From positions 62,001-126,000 of the forward strand of contig NZ_FNOH01000009.1 of assembly GCF_900106535.1 (NCBI RefSeq): DNA of 64,000 nucleotides, given 5' to 3'. The translations under genes were made by a program, and so were the position numbers. Shown here piece by piece: positions 1 through 8,454 of this stretch. Below the pieces are notes generated by a model. That model did no database searches. It was not told the DNA's origin and saw nothing but the letters and a program-made list of their open reading frames with translations. The stretch comes from Myxococcus xanthus (GTDB taxonomy: Bacteria > Myxococcota > Myxococcia > Myxococcales > Myxococcaceae). How positions within the stretch are numbered: the stretch's first letter is position 1; each line of letters opens with the position of its first letter.

Positions 1-202
1 TGAGGTTGAGGTAGCGCTCCACCGCGCGCAGCAGCATCTCGAACTCGAACAGCAGCTCCTCCCGCCCCTCCACGGGCACGCCGCGCAGCCAGCGCTCGCG
101 TTCGGCGAGGAAGCCGGCGCGCGACGTCTGGGAAGCGCGCATCAGGTCGGCGTAGAAGTCGCGGGGGACGCGGGGCGGTGAGGAAGGCGTGTCCTGGCTC
201 AT
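1..202 (-). CDS. Hypothetical protein, N-terminal part only (3' end off window)
   Basis: Only the first 67 codons are visible; the rest lies beyond the left edge. The ATG at 202 lies six bases after the ruvB stop codon, so the gene is almost certainly translated from the ruvB transcript. The visible peptide begins MSQDTPSSPPRVPRDFYADL and continues as a charged, probably helical segment ending near ERYLNL. There is no signal peptide or membrane segment. I do not recognise the family. Operon position alone does not show a role in recombination. Confidence 0.6.
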   Translation of the reverse strand, partial: MSQDTPSSPPRVPRDFYADLMRASQTSRAGFLAERERWLRGVPVEGREELLFEFEMLLRAVERYLNL

Positions 203-208
203 GGCATC

Positions 209-1234
209 TCAGAAGAGGCTGCCCTGGGGCGTGGGCGGTGGTTGCTTCTTGAAATATTGGTACGTGCGGTGCGTGGCCATCCGGCCCCGCGGCGTACGCT
301 GGAGGAAGCCTTCCTGCATCAGGAAGGGCTCGTACACGTCCTCGATGGTATCGCGCTGCTCGCCCACGCTGGCGGCGATGGTCTCCACACCCACCGGGCC
401 GCCGCCGAACTTGTCGAGAATGGTCAGCAGAATCTTGCGGTCCATGGAGTCCAGGCCGCTGGCGTCCACCCCGAGCCTGTCCAGCGACTTCTGCGCCAGC
501 TCCAGGGTGATTCTGCCATTGCCTTCCACCTCCGCGAAATCACGCAGCCGGCGCAGCAGCCGGTTGGTGATGCGCGGCGTGCCCCGCGAACGGCTGGCCA
601 CCTCGCGCGCGGCGTCCTTGTCCAGGGGAATGCCCAGGATGCGCGCGGAGCGGTGGAGGATGCTCTCCAGCGCCTTGGCGTCGTAGTACTCCAGCCGTTC
701 CTGAATCTGGAAGCGGTCGCGCAGCGGCGAGGTGAGCAGGCCGGTGCGCGTGGTGGCGCCAATCAACGTGAAGGGCGGCAAATCAATCTTCATCGCCCGG
801 GCGGCGGGCCCGGTGTCGATGGTGATGTCCAGCCGGAAGTCCTCCATGGCCGGGTAGAGGTATTCCTCCACGGCGGCGTTGAGGCGGTGGATTTCATCGA
901 TGAAGAGCACGTCCCGCGCGTCGAGGTTGGTGAGCAGGCCCGCGAGGTCCCCCTTGCGCTCCAGGGCGGGGCCGCTCGTGACGTGGATTCCCACGCCCAG
1001 TTCGTTCGCGATGATGTGCGCCAGCGACGTCTTGCCCAGGCCCGGCGGGCCGGAGAACAGGCAGTGGTCCAGGGCTTCGCCCCGGCTGCGCGCGGCCTGC
1101 ACGTAGACCTTGAGCTTTTCGACGACGGGCCCCTGGCCCACGTACTCGTCGAACGAGCGCGGACGCAGGGAAGCCTCGAGCCGGACGTCCTCGGGCAGGA
1201 CGTCTTCCGAGAGTGTGTCGGACTTCCTCGCCAT
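209..1234 (-). CDS. ruvB: Holliday junction branch migration ATPase RuvB
   Basis: AAA+ motor that drives branch migration of Holliday junctions together with RuvA. The 341-residue product is the normal family length when started at the ATG at 1234 (MARKSDTL); the open frame extends further upstream but that stretch does not look like RuvB. Visible motifs are Walker A (GPPGLGKTS), Walker B (LFIDEIHRL), sensor 1 (GATTRTG) and the arginine-finger region (LRDRF), followed by the C-terminal winged helix ([15 protein letters not shown]). It is on the same strand as ruvA and ruvC but separated from them by two unrelated genes, a split arrangement unlike the compact ruvAB of enterobacteria. Confidence 0.97.
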   Translation of the reverse strand: MARKSDTLSEDVLPEDVRLEASLRPRSFDEYVGQGPVVEKLKVYVQAARSRGEALDHCLFSGPPGLGKTSLAHIIANELGVGIHVTSGPALERKGDLAGLLTNLDARDVLFIDEIHRLNAAVEEYLYPAMEDFRLDITIDTGPAARAMKIDLPPFTLIGATTRTGLLTSPLRDRFQIQERLEYYDAKALESILHRSARILGIPLDKDAAREVASRSRGTPRITNRLLRRLRDFAEVEGNGRITLELAQKSLDRLGVDASGLDSMDRKILLTILDKFGGGPVGVETIAASVGEQRDTIEDVYEPFLMQEGFLQRTPRGRMATHRTYQYFKKQPPPTPQGSLF

Positions 1235-1441
1235 GACCATCCGGACCCTATACAGGAAGGCCGCGCGTGTCGCCGCACATCTGGCGGCGATACATCCAGA
1301 CGGCCGCCGGCCCTGCCAGCCAGGCGGGCGCGGGCAGGGGAAGGTAGGGCCCCCTCCCAGCGTTCCAGGCACAGCCCCCGCCGATACTCCGAGGCGATTG
1401 AAGTGCGCCTGCCGTATGCGAGAGTCGAGCCTGGAGACCGC

Positions 1442-2521
1442 ATGAACACGAGCCCTGCGTTTCGTCCCCTCCCCTCCCTGGCCGGCGCGCGCGCCGAACC
1501 CGTGCCCGGGCTCCGGCTCCAGAAGCTCCGCCGGGCCGCGTTGGATGCGCGGGAGGCCTTTGTGAGGGAAGGCCCGGTGGCCGCGGTGGCCACCTGCGAC
1601 CTCGTCACCTTCCCCTACCCCGCCCAGTTCGCCTTCAGCGGCGCGGCGTCGTCTCCGGCGCCCTACGTCATGCTGACGAACCGGATGCAGGTAGTGCAGT
1701 TCGTGGACCGGGAGGGCGCGCGGCGAACGCTGCTGTTCAACCCCTCCGACTACGAGCGCGGCGTCTCCGCCCCCTTCTACCGCGCGCTGCGCGAGCGCTA
1801 CGGCGGCTTCGTTTCAGACAAGGTGATGTCCACGCGGCACGGCTCGGTGCAGAGCCACCTGGCCGCGCTCGGCCTCATCCCGTCGGATGTGGACTACCTG
1901 GCCTTCGACCACCTCCACATCCAGGACCTGCGCGGCTGGCTGGGCGGTGACGGCATGCCCGCGTACTTCCCCCGGGCCCGGCTGCTGGTGCAGCGCGCCG
2001 AATGGGAGGTGGCCCTGGAGCCGCACCCCATGCAGGCGGTGTGGCTCGTCCCGGGCGGCGCCGACATCCCCCGCGAGCGCGTGGTGCTGCTGGACGGTGA
2101 CGTGTGGCTGGGACAGGGCGCGGCGCTGCTGAGCACGCCCGGCCACACGCGCGGCAACATGTCGCTGGCGGTGGCCACCTCGCGCGAGGTGTTCGTCACC
2201 AGCGAGAATGGCGTGGCCACGGAGAGCTACACGCCGCTCCAGTCCGCCATCCCCGGCGTGCGCCGCTTCGCCGAGCACATGGGCTGGGAGGTCGTCCTCA
2301 ACGGCAACACGCGCGAGGACTCCCTGGACCAGTACTCCTCCATGGTGGTGGAGAAGCTGTTCGCGGGCACGTCCTCCGTGGAGGGCGCGTTCATCAACTT
2401 CCACCCGTCCTCGCAGCTCACCGCGCACGTCATGGCGCCCGGGTTGTCGCCCACCATCGTCCTGCCCGCGCCCAACTTCGGCGACGTGCGGCCCACCCCC
2501 GCGTCACGGCGGGCCGCCTAG
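1442..2521 (+). CDS. MBL-fold metallo-hydrolase-like protein
   Basis: The 359-residue protein starts at ATG 1442 ([10 protein letters not shown]). The long open frame before this is only antisense to ruvB. The metallo-beta-lactamase fold is suggested by [19 protein letters not shown] and a final NFHPSSQL. The first metal motif reads H-x-H-x-Q-D instead of the canonical H-x-H-x-D-H, and the expected bridging-Asp region reads SENGVATES. Metal binding may therefore be altered or lost. There is no signal peptide. It is transcribed divergently from ruvB and converges on the lipoprotein gene, with only three bases between stop codons. Substrate unknown. Confidence 0.75.
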   Translation: MNTSPAFRPLPSLAGARAEPVPGLRLQKLRRAALDAREAFVREGPVAAVATCDLVTFPYPAQFAFSGAASSPAPYVMLTNRMQVVQFVDREGARRTLLFNPSDYERGVSAPFYRALRERYGGFVSDKVMSTRHGSVQSHLAALGLIPSDVDYLAFDHLHIQDLRGWLGGDGMPAYFPRARLLVQRAEWEVALEPHPMQAVWLVPGGADIPRERVVLLDGDVWLGQGAALLSTPGHTRGNMSLAVATSREVFVTSENGVATESYTPLQSAIPGVRRFAEHMGWEVVLNGNTREDSLDQYSSMVVEKLFAGTSSVEGAFINFHPSSQLTAHVMAPGLSPTIVLPAPNFGDVRPTPASRRAA

Positions 2522-2524
2522 CGC

Positions 2525-4051
2525 TCAGCAGTCCCGGCTGAAGCAGAGCCACCAGGGGCGGAAGGGCACCGCGTACAGCTCCTGGTCCCTGTCTCCATCC
2601 GACGCGGCGAAGAAGATGTTGAAGCCGGCGCGCACGAAGTTGAACGGGTTCGACGACGCGGCCCCCGGCGCGATGTCCAGCAGCCGGCTCGTCACCCAGG
2701 GGCGGCCGGCGCTGTACCAGACCTCGCGCCCGTGCCCCGCCGTCTCCGCCGAGAAGAACAGCCAGCCGGACTCGGCCTTGAGCCCCGTGGGCACGCTGCC
2801 CACCGGCCCCGGCGCGATGTCTCGCACCATCATCGTGCCCTGCGCCGTGCCGTCGGTCCGCCACAACTCGCGGCCGTGCACGCCGTCGTCCGCGGTGAAG
2901 TACAGCTCGCCGCCCAGCGCGACCAGCTCCTTGGGCATCGACCCCTGGGGGCCTGGCCAGAGGTCCCCGACGAGCCCCGTGCCCTGCGCCGAGCCATCAC
3001 TGCGCCACAGCTCGCCGCCGTGCACCGCGTCGCCTGGGTTGCCGTACCAGTCGCTCGCACCCGCCAAGAAGTACAGCGTGTCATCCAGCGCGGCGAGGTA
3101 CGCCGGGTAGTCACCTGGAAAGGTCCGCACCCGCTCGGCGGACGGCGGCGCCGTGCGCGCCACCCACAGTTCGCCCTGCTCCGTGCCCGGGTCCAACAGG
3201 AAGAACAGGTGCCGGCCCGCCGGCGTCAGCCCGAAAATCACCCCGGCGCCCTGCTGGGAGAACAGCCGCGTCGGCCGGCCCTGGCGGTCCACCCACCAGA
3301 GCACCGTCTCCGCGGCGTTGGCGGACACCAGCGCCAGGCCCTTGCCCCACGCCGTCAACTGGCTCAGGGCGAGCGAACCCGCGCCGGGCAGGAAATCGTG
3401 CACCCGCTCCGTGCCCTTCTCCGTGCCGTCGGTGCGCCACAGCTCGCGGCCACTCACGCCGTCATCCGCCGTGAAGTAGAGGGCGCCGTCCACCTCGGTG
3501 AGGAACTCCGGCGCCGCGCCCACCGTCCCACGCCGCACGTCCCGCACCAGCACCGTGCCGTCCGCCGTGCCGTCCGTGCGCCACAGCTCCGCGCCATGCA
3601 CGCCGTCGTCCGCGACGAAGAAGACCCAGGGCCCCACCCGCGTCAGGTTCCGAGGCTGCGAACCCGCCGGCCCTGGCCGCAGGTCCTTCAGCCGGAGCGT
3701 CTGCCGCGCCCCGTCGATGCTGGCCCACAGCTCGCGGCCACTCACGCCGTCATCCGCACTGAAGACGAGCACCTCGCCCGCCCGCGCCAGTTCCTGCGGC
3801 TGTGAACCTGTCAGTCCCGGTCGGATGTCACGCAGCCGCTGGGCCGTGTCGCTGCACACCGCCCAAGGCTGCGGAAACAGGACGGGCGCCTTGCGCCCCG
3901 ACGACTCCTTCGACATGTCGACAGGTGCCTGCGACCCGGGAACGGCCCGCGTCCATTCCTCCCCCGCATCACCTTCCACCAGCGGCGCACACCCCGCAGT
4001 TCCCCCGCAAAGCAGCAACAGCCCCACAGGAATGGCACGCCATGACGTCAT
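2525..4051 (-). CDS. ELWxxDGT-repeat lipoprotein
   Basis: Exported protein made of repeated units of roughly 45 to 50 residues with the signature ADDGVxGRELWRTDGT followed by a G-T-x-x-V-x-D-x-x-P-G segment. About seven copies can be read. The chosen start (ATG 4051, MTSWRAIPVG) leads directly into a lipoprotein signal with hydrophobic core GLLLLCGG and lipobox GTAGC; an in-frame start at 4066 is also possible. Such repeats are thought to form a beta-propeller-like surface module, and no enzymatic motif is present. It is common in myxobacteria and of unknown function. It lies between ruvA and the convergent MBL gene with no sign of a functional link. Confidence 0.8.
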   Translation of the reverse strand: MTSWRAIPVGLLLLCGGTAGCAPLVEGDAGEEWTRAVPGSQAPVDMSKESSGRKAPVLFPQPWAVCSDTAQRLRDIRPGLTGSQPQELARAGEVLVFSADDGVSGRELWASIDGARQTLRLKDLRPGPAGSQPRNLTRVGPWVFFVADDGVHGAELWRTDGTADGTVLVRDVRRGTVGAAPEFLTEVDGALYFTADDGVSGRELWRTDGTEKGTERVHDFLPGAGSLALSQLTAWGKGLALVSANAAETVLWWVDRQGRPTRLFSQQGAGVIFGLTPAGRHLFFLLDPGTEQGELWVARTAPPSAERVRTFPGDYPAYLAALDDTLYFLAGASDWYGNPGDAVHGGELWRSDGSAQGTGLVGDLWPGPQGSMPKELVALGGELYFTADDGVHGRELWRTDGTAQGTMMVRDIAPGPVGSVPTGLKAESGWLFFSAETAGHGREVWYSAGRPWVTSRLLDIAPGAASSNPFNFVRAGFNIFFAASDGDRDQELYAVPFRPWWLCFSRDC

Positions 4052-4206
4052 GTATGCAACCCTCATCCTCGGCGCCGTGCCGGCCCTCGCCGCTGGAGCT
4101 GGAAAGTGTCACCCATGCCGGATGCTCCTACTCGGACTCGGGTAGGAAATCGCGTCTGCTGTCCGTCATCACGCGACGCCTGACGACTTCTGAAGACAGG
4201 GCAACA

Positions 4207-4226
4207 CTGGGGCCTTCTGGCCCCAG
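4207..4226. terminator. Perfect hairpin downstream of ruvA
   Basis: CTGGGGCC and GGCCCCAG pair perfectly around a TTCT loop, about 100 bases after the ruvA stop and about 155 bases upstream of the lipoprotein start. Neither strand carries a long T tract (TCTTTC on the plus strand). It is a plausible but weak terminator or a 5'-leader hairpin of the lipoprotein mRNA. Confidence 0.35.
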
Positions 4227-4324
4227 CGTCTTTCAAGCTCTCAACGGGAGAGAGGACGGTACGGCCCAGCCGTTCTCCCGGATTTTGCCGTCACAGCGCC
4301 GTCACACCCGATGTGTCGCAGCGA

Positions 4325-4933
4325 TCAGCCGCCCGAGCGGAGCGCCTTGAGGGCCTCGCGGAACAGCGCCTGGAAGGTGGCCTCCGCCCCCAGCCGTTCG
4401 CTGGCCAGGTCCGCGGCCTTCTCCGCCTGGGGCTGCTTGTAGCCAAGGTTGAGCAGCGCGGAGACCAGGTCCGCATGGGCTCCACTGACGGCGGCCGGCG
4501 CGGTCCCGCGCGACACCGCTTCCAGGTGAATCGTCTTCACCTTGTCCTTGAGCTCCAGCACCAGCCGCTCGGCGGTCTTCTTGCCCACGCCGTGAATCTT
4601 CGCCAGCCGCGCCACCTCGCCCCGCGACAGCGCCGCCACCAGCTCCGGCACCTCCATGCCGGACAGCACCATCAACGACAGCCGGGGTCCCACCCGCGAG
4701 ACGCTGTTGAGCAGCAGGAACACCTCTTCCTCGCCCTTCGTCAGGAAGCCGAAGAGGTCGAAGGCGTCCTCGCGCACCACGGTGCGCACGCGCACGTCCA
4801 CCGGCTGTCCCTCCGCCGGCAGCTTCCCCAGCGCCAGTGAGGAGAAGTTCACCCGGTAACCCACGCCGCCCACGTCGATGGTGGCGTCCTCCAGGTCCTT
4901 CTCCAACACCGTCCCACGCAACCGCGAAATCAT
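4325..4933 (-). CDS. ruvA: Holliday junction DNA-binding protein RuvA
   Basis: Tetrameric junction-binding partner of RuvB. The 202-residue product starts at ATG 4933 (MISRLRGTVLEK), overlapping the ruvC stop codon as ATGA, so translation is coupled to ruvC. The N-terminal OB-fold domain (IDVGGVGYRVNFS, FLTKGEEEVFLLL) is followed by the helix-hairpin-helix region (LAKIHGVGKKTAERLVLELKDK) and a C-terminal RuvB-binding domain (LVSALLNLGY, ending LRSGG). Length and domain order are standard. Confidence 0.97.
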   Translation of the reverse strand: MISRLRGTVLEKDLEDATIDVGGVGYRVNFSSLALGKLPAEGQPVDVRVRTVVREDAFDLFGFLTKGEEEVFLLLNSVSRVGPRLSLMVLSGMEVPELVAALSRGEVARLAKIHGVGKKTAERLVLELKDKVKTIHLEAVSRGTAPAAVSGAHADLVSALLNLGYKQPQAEKAADLASERLGAEATFQALFREALKALRSGG

Positions 4934-5505
4934 CTCGCCTCCGGACGCCGGTACGCGGGCGCCAGCCGGTCCGCCAGCAGCGCCGCCGCGCCCTTGCGCT
5001 TCTTGCCCGACGCGGACGCCGCCGGTACCGCGGCCCGCCCATGGTTGAGGTGGCACAGCGCCACCGCCAGCGCATCACTCGCGTCCGCGCGCTCCAGCAC
5101 CGACGCATCCAGCTCCAGGAAGGTCCGCACCATCCGCGCCACTGCGTCCTTCCCGTCCGCGCCGCCCGCCCCCACCGCCTTCTTCACCTTCGCCGGCGCG
5201 TATTCGAAGACGGGCAGCCCCGCCTGCGCCGCCGCCAGCAGCGCGACGCCGCGCGCATGCCCCAGCACCAGTGCGCTGCGTGCGTTGCGGAAGGTGAACA
5301 CGCCTTCCACCGCCACCGCGGCCGGGCGGTATTTCACCAGGGCCGCCGTCAGCGCGCCGTGCAAGTCCCGCAGGCGGTCCGACAGCGGCAACGCCGGATC
5401 GCCCTTGATGACACCGTGGCCCACGTGCACCAGCCGGCCCCGCTTCTCCTCCACCACCCCGAAGCCCATGAACCGGCTTCCCGGGTCAACGCCAAGCACG
5501 CGCAC
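4930..5505 (-). CDS. ruvC: Holliday junction resolvase RuvC
   Basis: Endonuclease that cuts Holliday junctions. The 191-residue product begins MRVLGVDPGSRFMGFG, containing the first catalytic Asp. It continues with VEGVFTFRNARSALVLGHARG (conserved catalytic Glu in the EGVF strand) and the C-terminal acidic cluster ERADASDALAVALCHLNH. The last bases overlap the ruvA start (ATGA). It lies 24 bases downstream of yebC, giving a yebC-ruvC-ruvA transcription unit, a linkage seen in many bacteria. A short basic tail (ASGKKRKG) follows the core fold. Confidence 0.97.
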   Translation of the reverse strand: MRVLGVDPGSRFMGFGVVEEKRGRLVHVGHGVIKGDPALPLSDRLRDLHGALTAALVKYRPAAVAVEGVFTFRNARSALVLGHARGVALLAAAQAGLPVFEYAPAKVKKAVGAGGADGKDAVARMVRTFLELDASVLERADASDALAVALCHLNHGRAAVPAASASGKKRKGAAALLADRLAPAYRRPEAR

Positions 5506-5529
5506 GTTCCACTCCGTTCCAGGACTCCG

Positions 5530-6279
5530 CTACTGCAACAACGAATCCAGCATCGCGTCTTCGATTTCGTAGTTCCCGTGCACGTTCTGCACGTCGTCGT
5601 TCTCCTCGAGCGCGTCCAGCAGCTTCAGGAGCTTCTTCACCGTGTCCACGTCCAGTGCGACGGTGTTCTGGGGGAGGAACACCCACCGCTGCTGCCCCAG
5701 CGGCAGGCCCGACTCCTGGAGCCGTCCCGCCACCGTGTGCAGGTCCGCCGCCGCGGTGCGCACCTCGGAGCCTTCGTCCCCCAGCATGATGACGTCCTCG
5801 GCGCCCGCGTCGATGGCCTGCTCCATCAGTTGGTCCTCGGAGGGGCCGTACTTCACGCTGATGACGCCCTTCTTCTGGAACATCCAGGCCACCGCGCCCT
5901 CGGCGCCCAGGTTGCCCCCGTACGCGCTGAAGGTGGAGCGCATGTCGGCCGCGGTCCGGTTGCGGTTGTCGGTGAGGCATTCCACCAGGATGGCGACACC
6001 GCCGGGGCCGTAGCCCTCGTACGTCACCTCCTCGTAGTTCTCTCCCTCCAGTTCGCCCGTGCCCTTCTTGATGGCGCGCTCGATGGTGTCCTTCGGGATG
6101 TTGGCCTCGCGGGCCGCGGCCAGCGCGACGCGTAGGCGGGCATTGCCGGAGGGCTCACCGCCACCGAGCCGCGACGCGACGGTGATTTCCTTGACGACCT
6201 TGGAGTACAGCTTCCCCTTGGTCGCGCCCATCGCGGCCTTCTGGCGCTTGATCTTCGACCACCGATTGTGACCGGACAT
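5530..6279 (-). CDS. yebC: YebC/PmpR-family protein (TACO1-like)
   Basis: The 249-residue protein begins MSGHNRWSKIKRQKAA, the conserved YebC start. It contains the family signatures GNARLRVALAAAREANIPKDTIERAIKK and YEGYGPGGVAILVECLTDNRNRT. Family members have been described as transcription regulators and, more recently, as ribosome-associated factors that help translation of proline-rich stretches. The sequence alone does not distinguish these roles. It is the first gene of the yebC-ruvC-ruvA cluster. Confidence 0.95.
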   Translation of the reverse strand: MSGHNRWSKIKRQKAAMGATKGKLYSKVVKEITVASRLGGGEPSGNARLRVALAAAREANIPKDTIERAIKKGTGELEGENYEEVTYEGYGPGGVAILVECLTDNRNRTAADMRSTFSAYGGNLGAEGAVAWMFQKKGVISVKYGPSEDQLMEQAIDAGAEDVIMLGDEGSEVRTAAADLHTVAGRLQESGLPLGQQRWVFLPQNTVALDVDTVKKLLKLLDALEENDDVQNVHGNYEIEDAMLDSLLQ

Positions 6280-6365
6280 GGTGGGTGTGCCTCAACGGGC
6301 GCCCAGCGGATGGAGCACCCCGCGCCGGGCCTTGTCCCCTACCGAGGGCCGCCGAGTCAAACCCT

Positions 6366-7625
6366 TCAAACGCCTGCGTCGTCGGACCGGACAGCCCCCT
6401 CCAGGCCCTCCGCGCCACTCGACGCGCCGGGGACCTTCTTGGGGAAGTCCAGGATGACGGGAGGCTGCGAGCCTCCGACCAGGGTGAAGGGCGCGGAGGC
6501 CCCATCCCCACCGCAGGCAGCGGGGGCCGGCTCCCGCGCATCCACCGGCTCGGCGTCCACGGAGGGCGCGGGCTCGAAGAAGCCGGGCACCGTGGAGCCA
6601 CAGTGCGCCCGCTCGCGCTCCTCCAGCAGGCACGCGGGCACCAGGATGCCCAGCGCGAACAGCCGCGTGGACGCCTCGTACGCCACCGCCTCCGGGAACT
6701 GGCACTCCAGCAACATGGCGCGCAGCGTGCGGCGCCCGTCGAAGAGGCGCACCACTTCGCCCACGTCCTCCGGCAACGACGCCAGCATCTCCGCCAGCCG
6801 GGCGAAGTCCACCGTCAGCCGAGATGCCAGCGGCAGGCCTCGGGCACGCAGCGCGTCGAAGCGCTCCAGCCCCTGCAGCACCGTCTCGCACAGGTACGGG
6901 CGGTCCATGGTGAACGAGCCCTTGTGCAGCTCGGGCCCCAGCGTCACCGCGTAATCACCCGCGCCGAAGCAGAGCATCCGCCGGAAGGCCAGGCTGCCGC
7001 GCTCGCCATTGAAGACGGCGTCCACCACCAGGCCGTGCCGGAAGGCGAACCAGCCCTGGCCCTCCGCCATCACCACGCGGCCTGAGCGGACGCCCGCCAG
7101 CAGCGCTCGCGCCACGTCCGTCAGCGGCAGCCGCTGCGTGTCCGACGCGAAGGCCGCGTCACCGCTGCACTGGCCCGCCTTGAGCCGGGCCAGCGCCACC
7201 ACGTCTCGCGCGTCCACGGGATGGGCCAGATAGTCGTCCGCGCCCACGCCGCCCGCAAGGTCCCGGTGGAACTCCTCTTCACGCCGAGCCAGCAGCAACA
7301 CCGGCAGGTGCGCCGTGCGCGCGTCCGCGCGAACCTGGCCACACAGGCTGAAGCCGTCTCCGTCCTGGAGCTCCACCTCGGTGACGACCAGCTGCGGCGC
7401 CGTGCCGCCTTCCGCCAGCGACGCCAACGCGGCCTGCGCGCCCGCGACCAGCAGGACTTCGAAGCCCGCTTCCGCCAGCGCAGCGGCCAGCACGGCCTGC
7501 GCGCCCGGCGCCGAATCCACCAGCAACACCCGGGGCCGGCCTCGTGACGCATGGCGACGCGCCCCCGCCTCGGCCAGGGCTTCCGGTCCGGCATACGTGG
7601 AAGGTTGTGGGAGCGCGGTAGCCAT
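6366..7625 (-). CDS. Degenerate receiver plus DUF4388 (PATAN-like) protein
   Basis: The 419-residue protein has an N-terminal CheY-like domain (about residues 33-150, from RPRVLLVDSAPG). A DUF4388-type domain follows (about 165-290, RSGRVVMAEGQGWFAFRHGL), then an acidic tail. In the receiver, the usual phospho-accepting Asp position reads Glu (LVVTEVELQDGDGF) and the conserved Lys of the K-P motif is His (YLAHPVD). It is probably not a normal phosphorelay target. DUF4388 proteins are abundant in myxobacteria, where some act in gliding or other signalling. No DNA-binding domain is evident. No kinase lies beside it. The start at ATG 7625 (MATALPQPS) is the first in frame. Confidence 0.8.
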   Translation of the reverse strand: MATALPQPSTYAGPEALAEAGARRHASRGRPRVLLVDSAPGAQAVLAAALAEAGFEVLLVAGAQAALASLAEGGTAPQLVVTEVELQDGDGFSLCGQVRADARTAHLPVLLLARREEEFHRDLAGGVGADDYLAHPVDARDVVALARLKAGQCSGDAAFASDTQRLPLTDVARALLAGVRSGRVVMAEGQGWFAFRHGLVVDAVFNGERGSLAFRRMLCFGAGDYAVTLGPELHKGSFTMDRPYLCETVLQGLERFDALRARGLPLASRLTVDFARLAEMLASLPEDVGEVVRLFDGRRTLRAMLLECQFPEAVAYEASTRLFALGILVPACLLEERERAHCGSTVPGFFEPAPSVDAEPVDAREPAPAACGGDGASAPFTLVGGSQPPVILDFPKKVPGASSGAEGLEGAVRSDDAGV

Positions 7626-7730
7626 GAATTACTAAATCTTCGCGCCAAGCCGGACAAATACGCAAGGCGCCGACAAGCCCCTGGAATCGTTGGGGTTTCC
7701 GCCCGCCGCTCTGCGGGGTAGGGTGTATTC

Positions 7731-8453
7731 ATGATGCGTCCCGGCTGCTTTGGCCCACTCGTGTCCGCGCTGTTGCTCGTTTCCCTGGAGTCCGCCGCCC
7801 AGGCGCCAGCCCCTGCTCCCGCCGACGAAACGCCGCGCGTCACGACGTCTGACACGGCGCTTCTTCGCGGCACGAGCGAGGATCCGCTGGGCGCAGTGCT
7901 GGCGCCAGTGACGCTGCCGGACGGAGCCACGGCGCTCTATGGCTTCGTGGGCGCACCGGAGATCGGCGTGGGCTTCCGGCAAGGCATCTCCGGCTTCGAA
8001 CTGGAGGCACGCGCGCGGCTCCAGTGGTTCCAGCTCTCCGCCTCGCTGGAGCTCGCGGTGCGGCGCAAGGTGCTGGAGCAAGGCATCCTGTCCCTGGCGC
8101 CCACGCTGGGCCTGGGCGTGGTGCTCAACTCGGGCGCCACGTACATGGATGACCGGAACTACTCCGGCGTGCTGTTCCGCGTATCGCCCGGGCTGGTGGC
8201 GGGCTGGCGCGTCGCGGACACGGTGTCCGTGCTGGGGCTGTTGGACGTGCCGGTGGACATCGGTCTGTCCAATGGCCAGTCGCGGCGCATCCAGGCGCTC
8301 GGCGGAGGCGGCGTGGAGGTGTACCTGGGCAGCAACCTGTCGGCGCTGGCGGCGGGCCAGCTCGGCGTGGAGTCCTTCCAGGAGCGCTCGGGGGAAAGCC
8401 ACACGCGCCTGGGCTACAGCGTACGACTGGGCCTGGGCGTCCGGCTCTTCTGA
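7731..8453 (+). CDS. Putative exported outer-membrane beta-barrel-like protein
   Basis: The 240-residue product has a signal peptide (MMRPGCFGPLVSALLLVSLE, cleavage probably after SAAQA). Short alternating hydrophobic strands rich in Gly and aromatic residues follow (IGVGFRQGISGFELEARARL, SVRLGLGVRLF), ending in Phe. That pattern, with a terminal aromatic residue, fits a small outer-membrane barrel. No specific family is recognised. Its stop codon is one base from the stop of the convergent response regulator. It could instead be a periplasmic beta-rich protein. Confidence 0.65.
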   Translation: MMRPGCFGPLVSALLLVSLESAAQAPAPAPADETPRVTTSDTALLRGTSEDPLGAVLAPVTLPDGATALYGFVGAPEIGVGFRQGISGFELEARARLQWFQLSASLELAVRRKVLEQGILSLAPTLGLGVVLNSGATYMDDRNYSGVLFRVSPGLVAGWRVADTVSVLGLLDVPVDIGLSNGQSRRIQALGGGGVEVYLGSNLSALAAGQLGVESFQERSGESHTRLGYSVRLGLGVRLF

Positions 8454-8454
8454 C

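Noticed and set aside
242..1441. Long plus-strand open frame before the MBL gene
   Set aside because: It is antisense to ruvB and lacks a ribosome site; the MBL protein starts at 1442.
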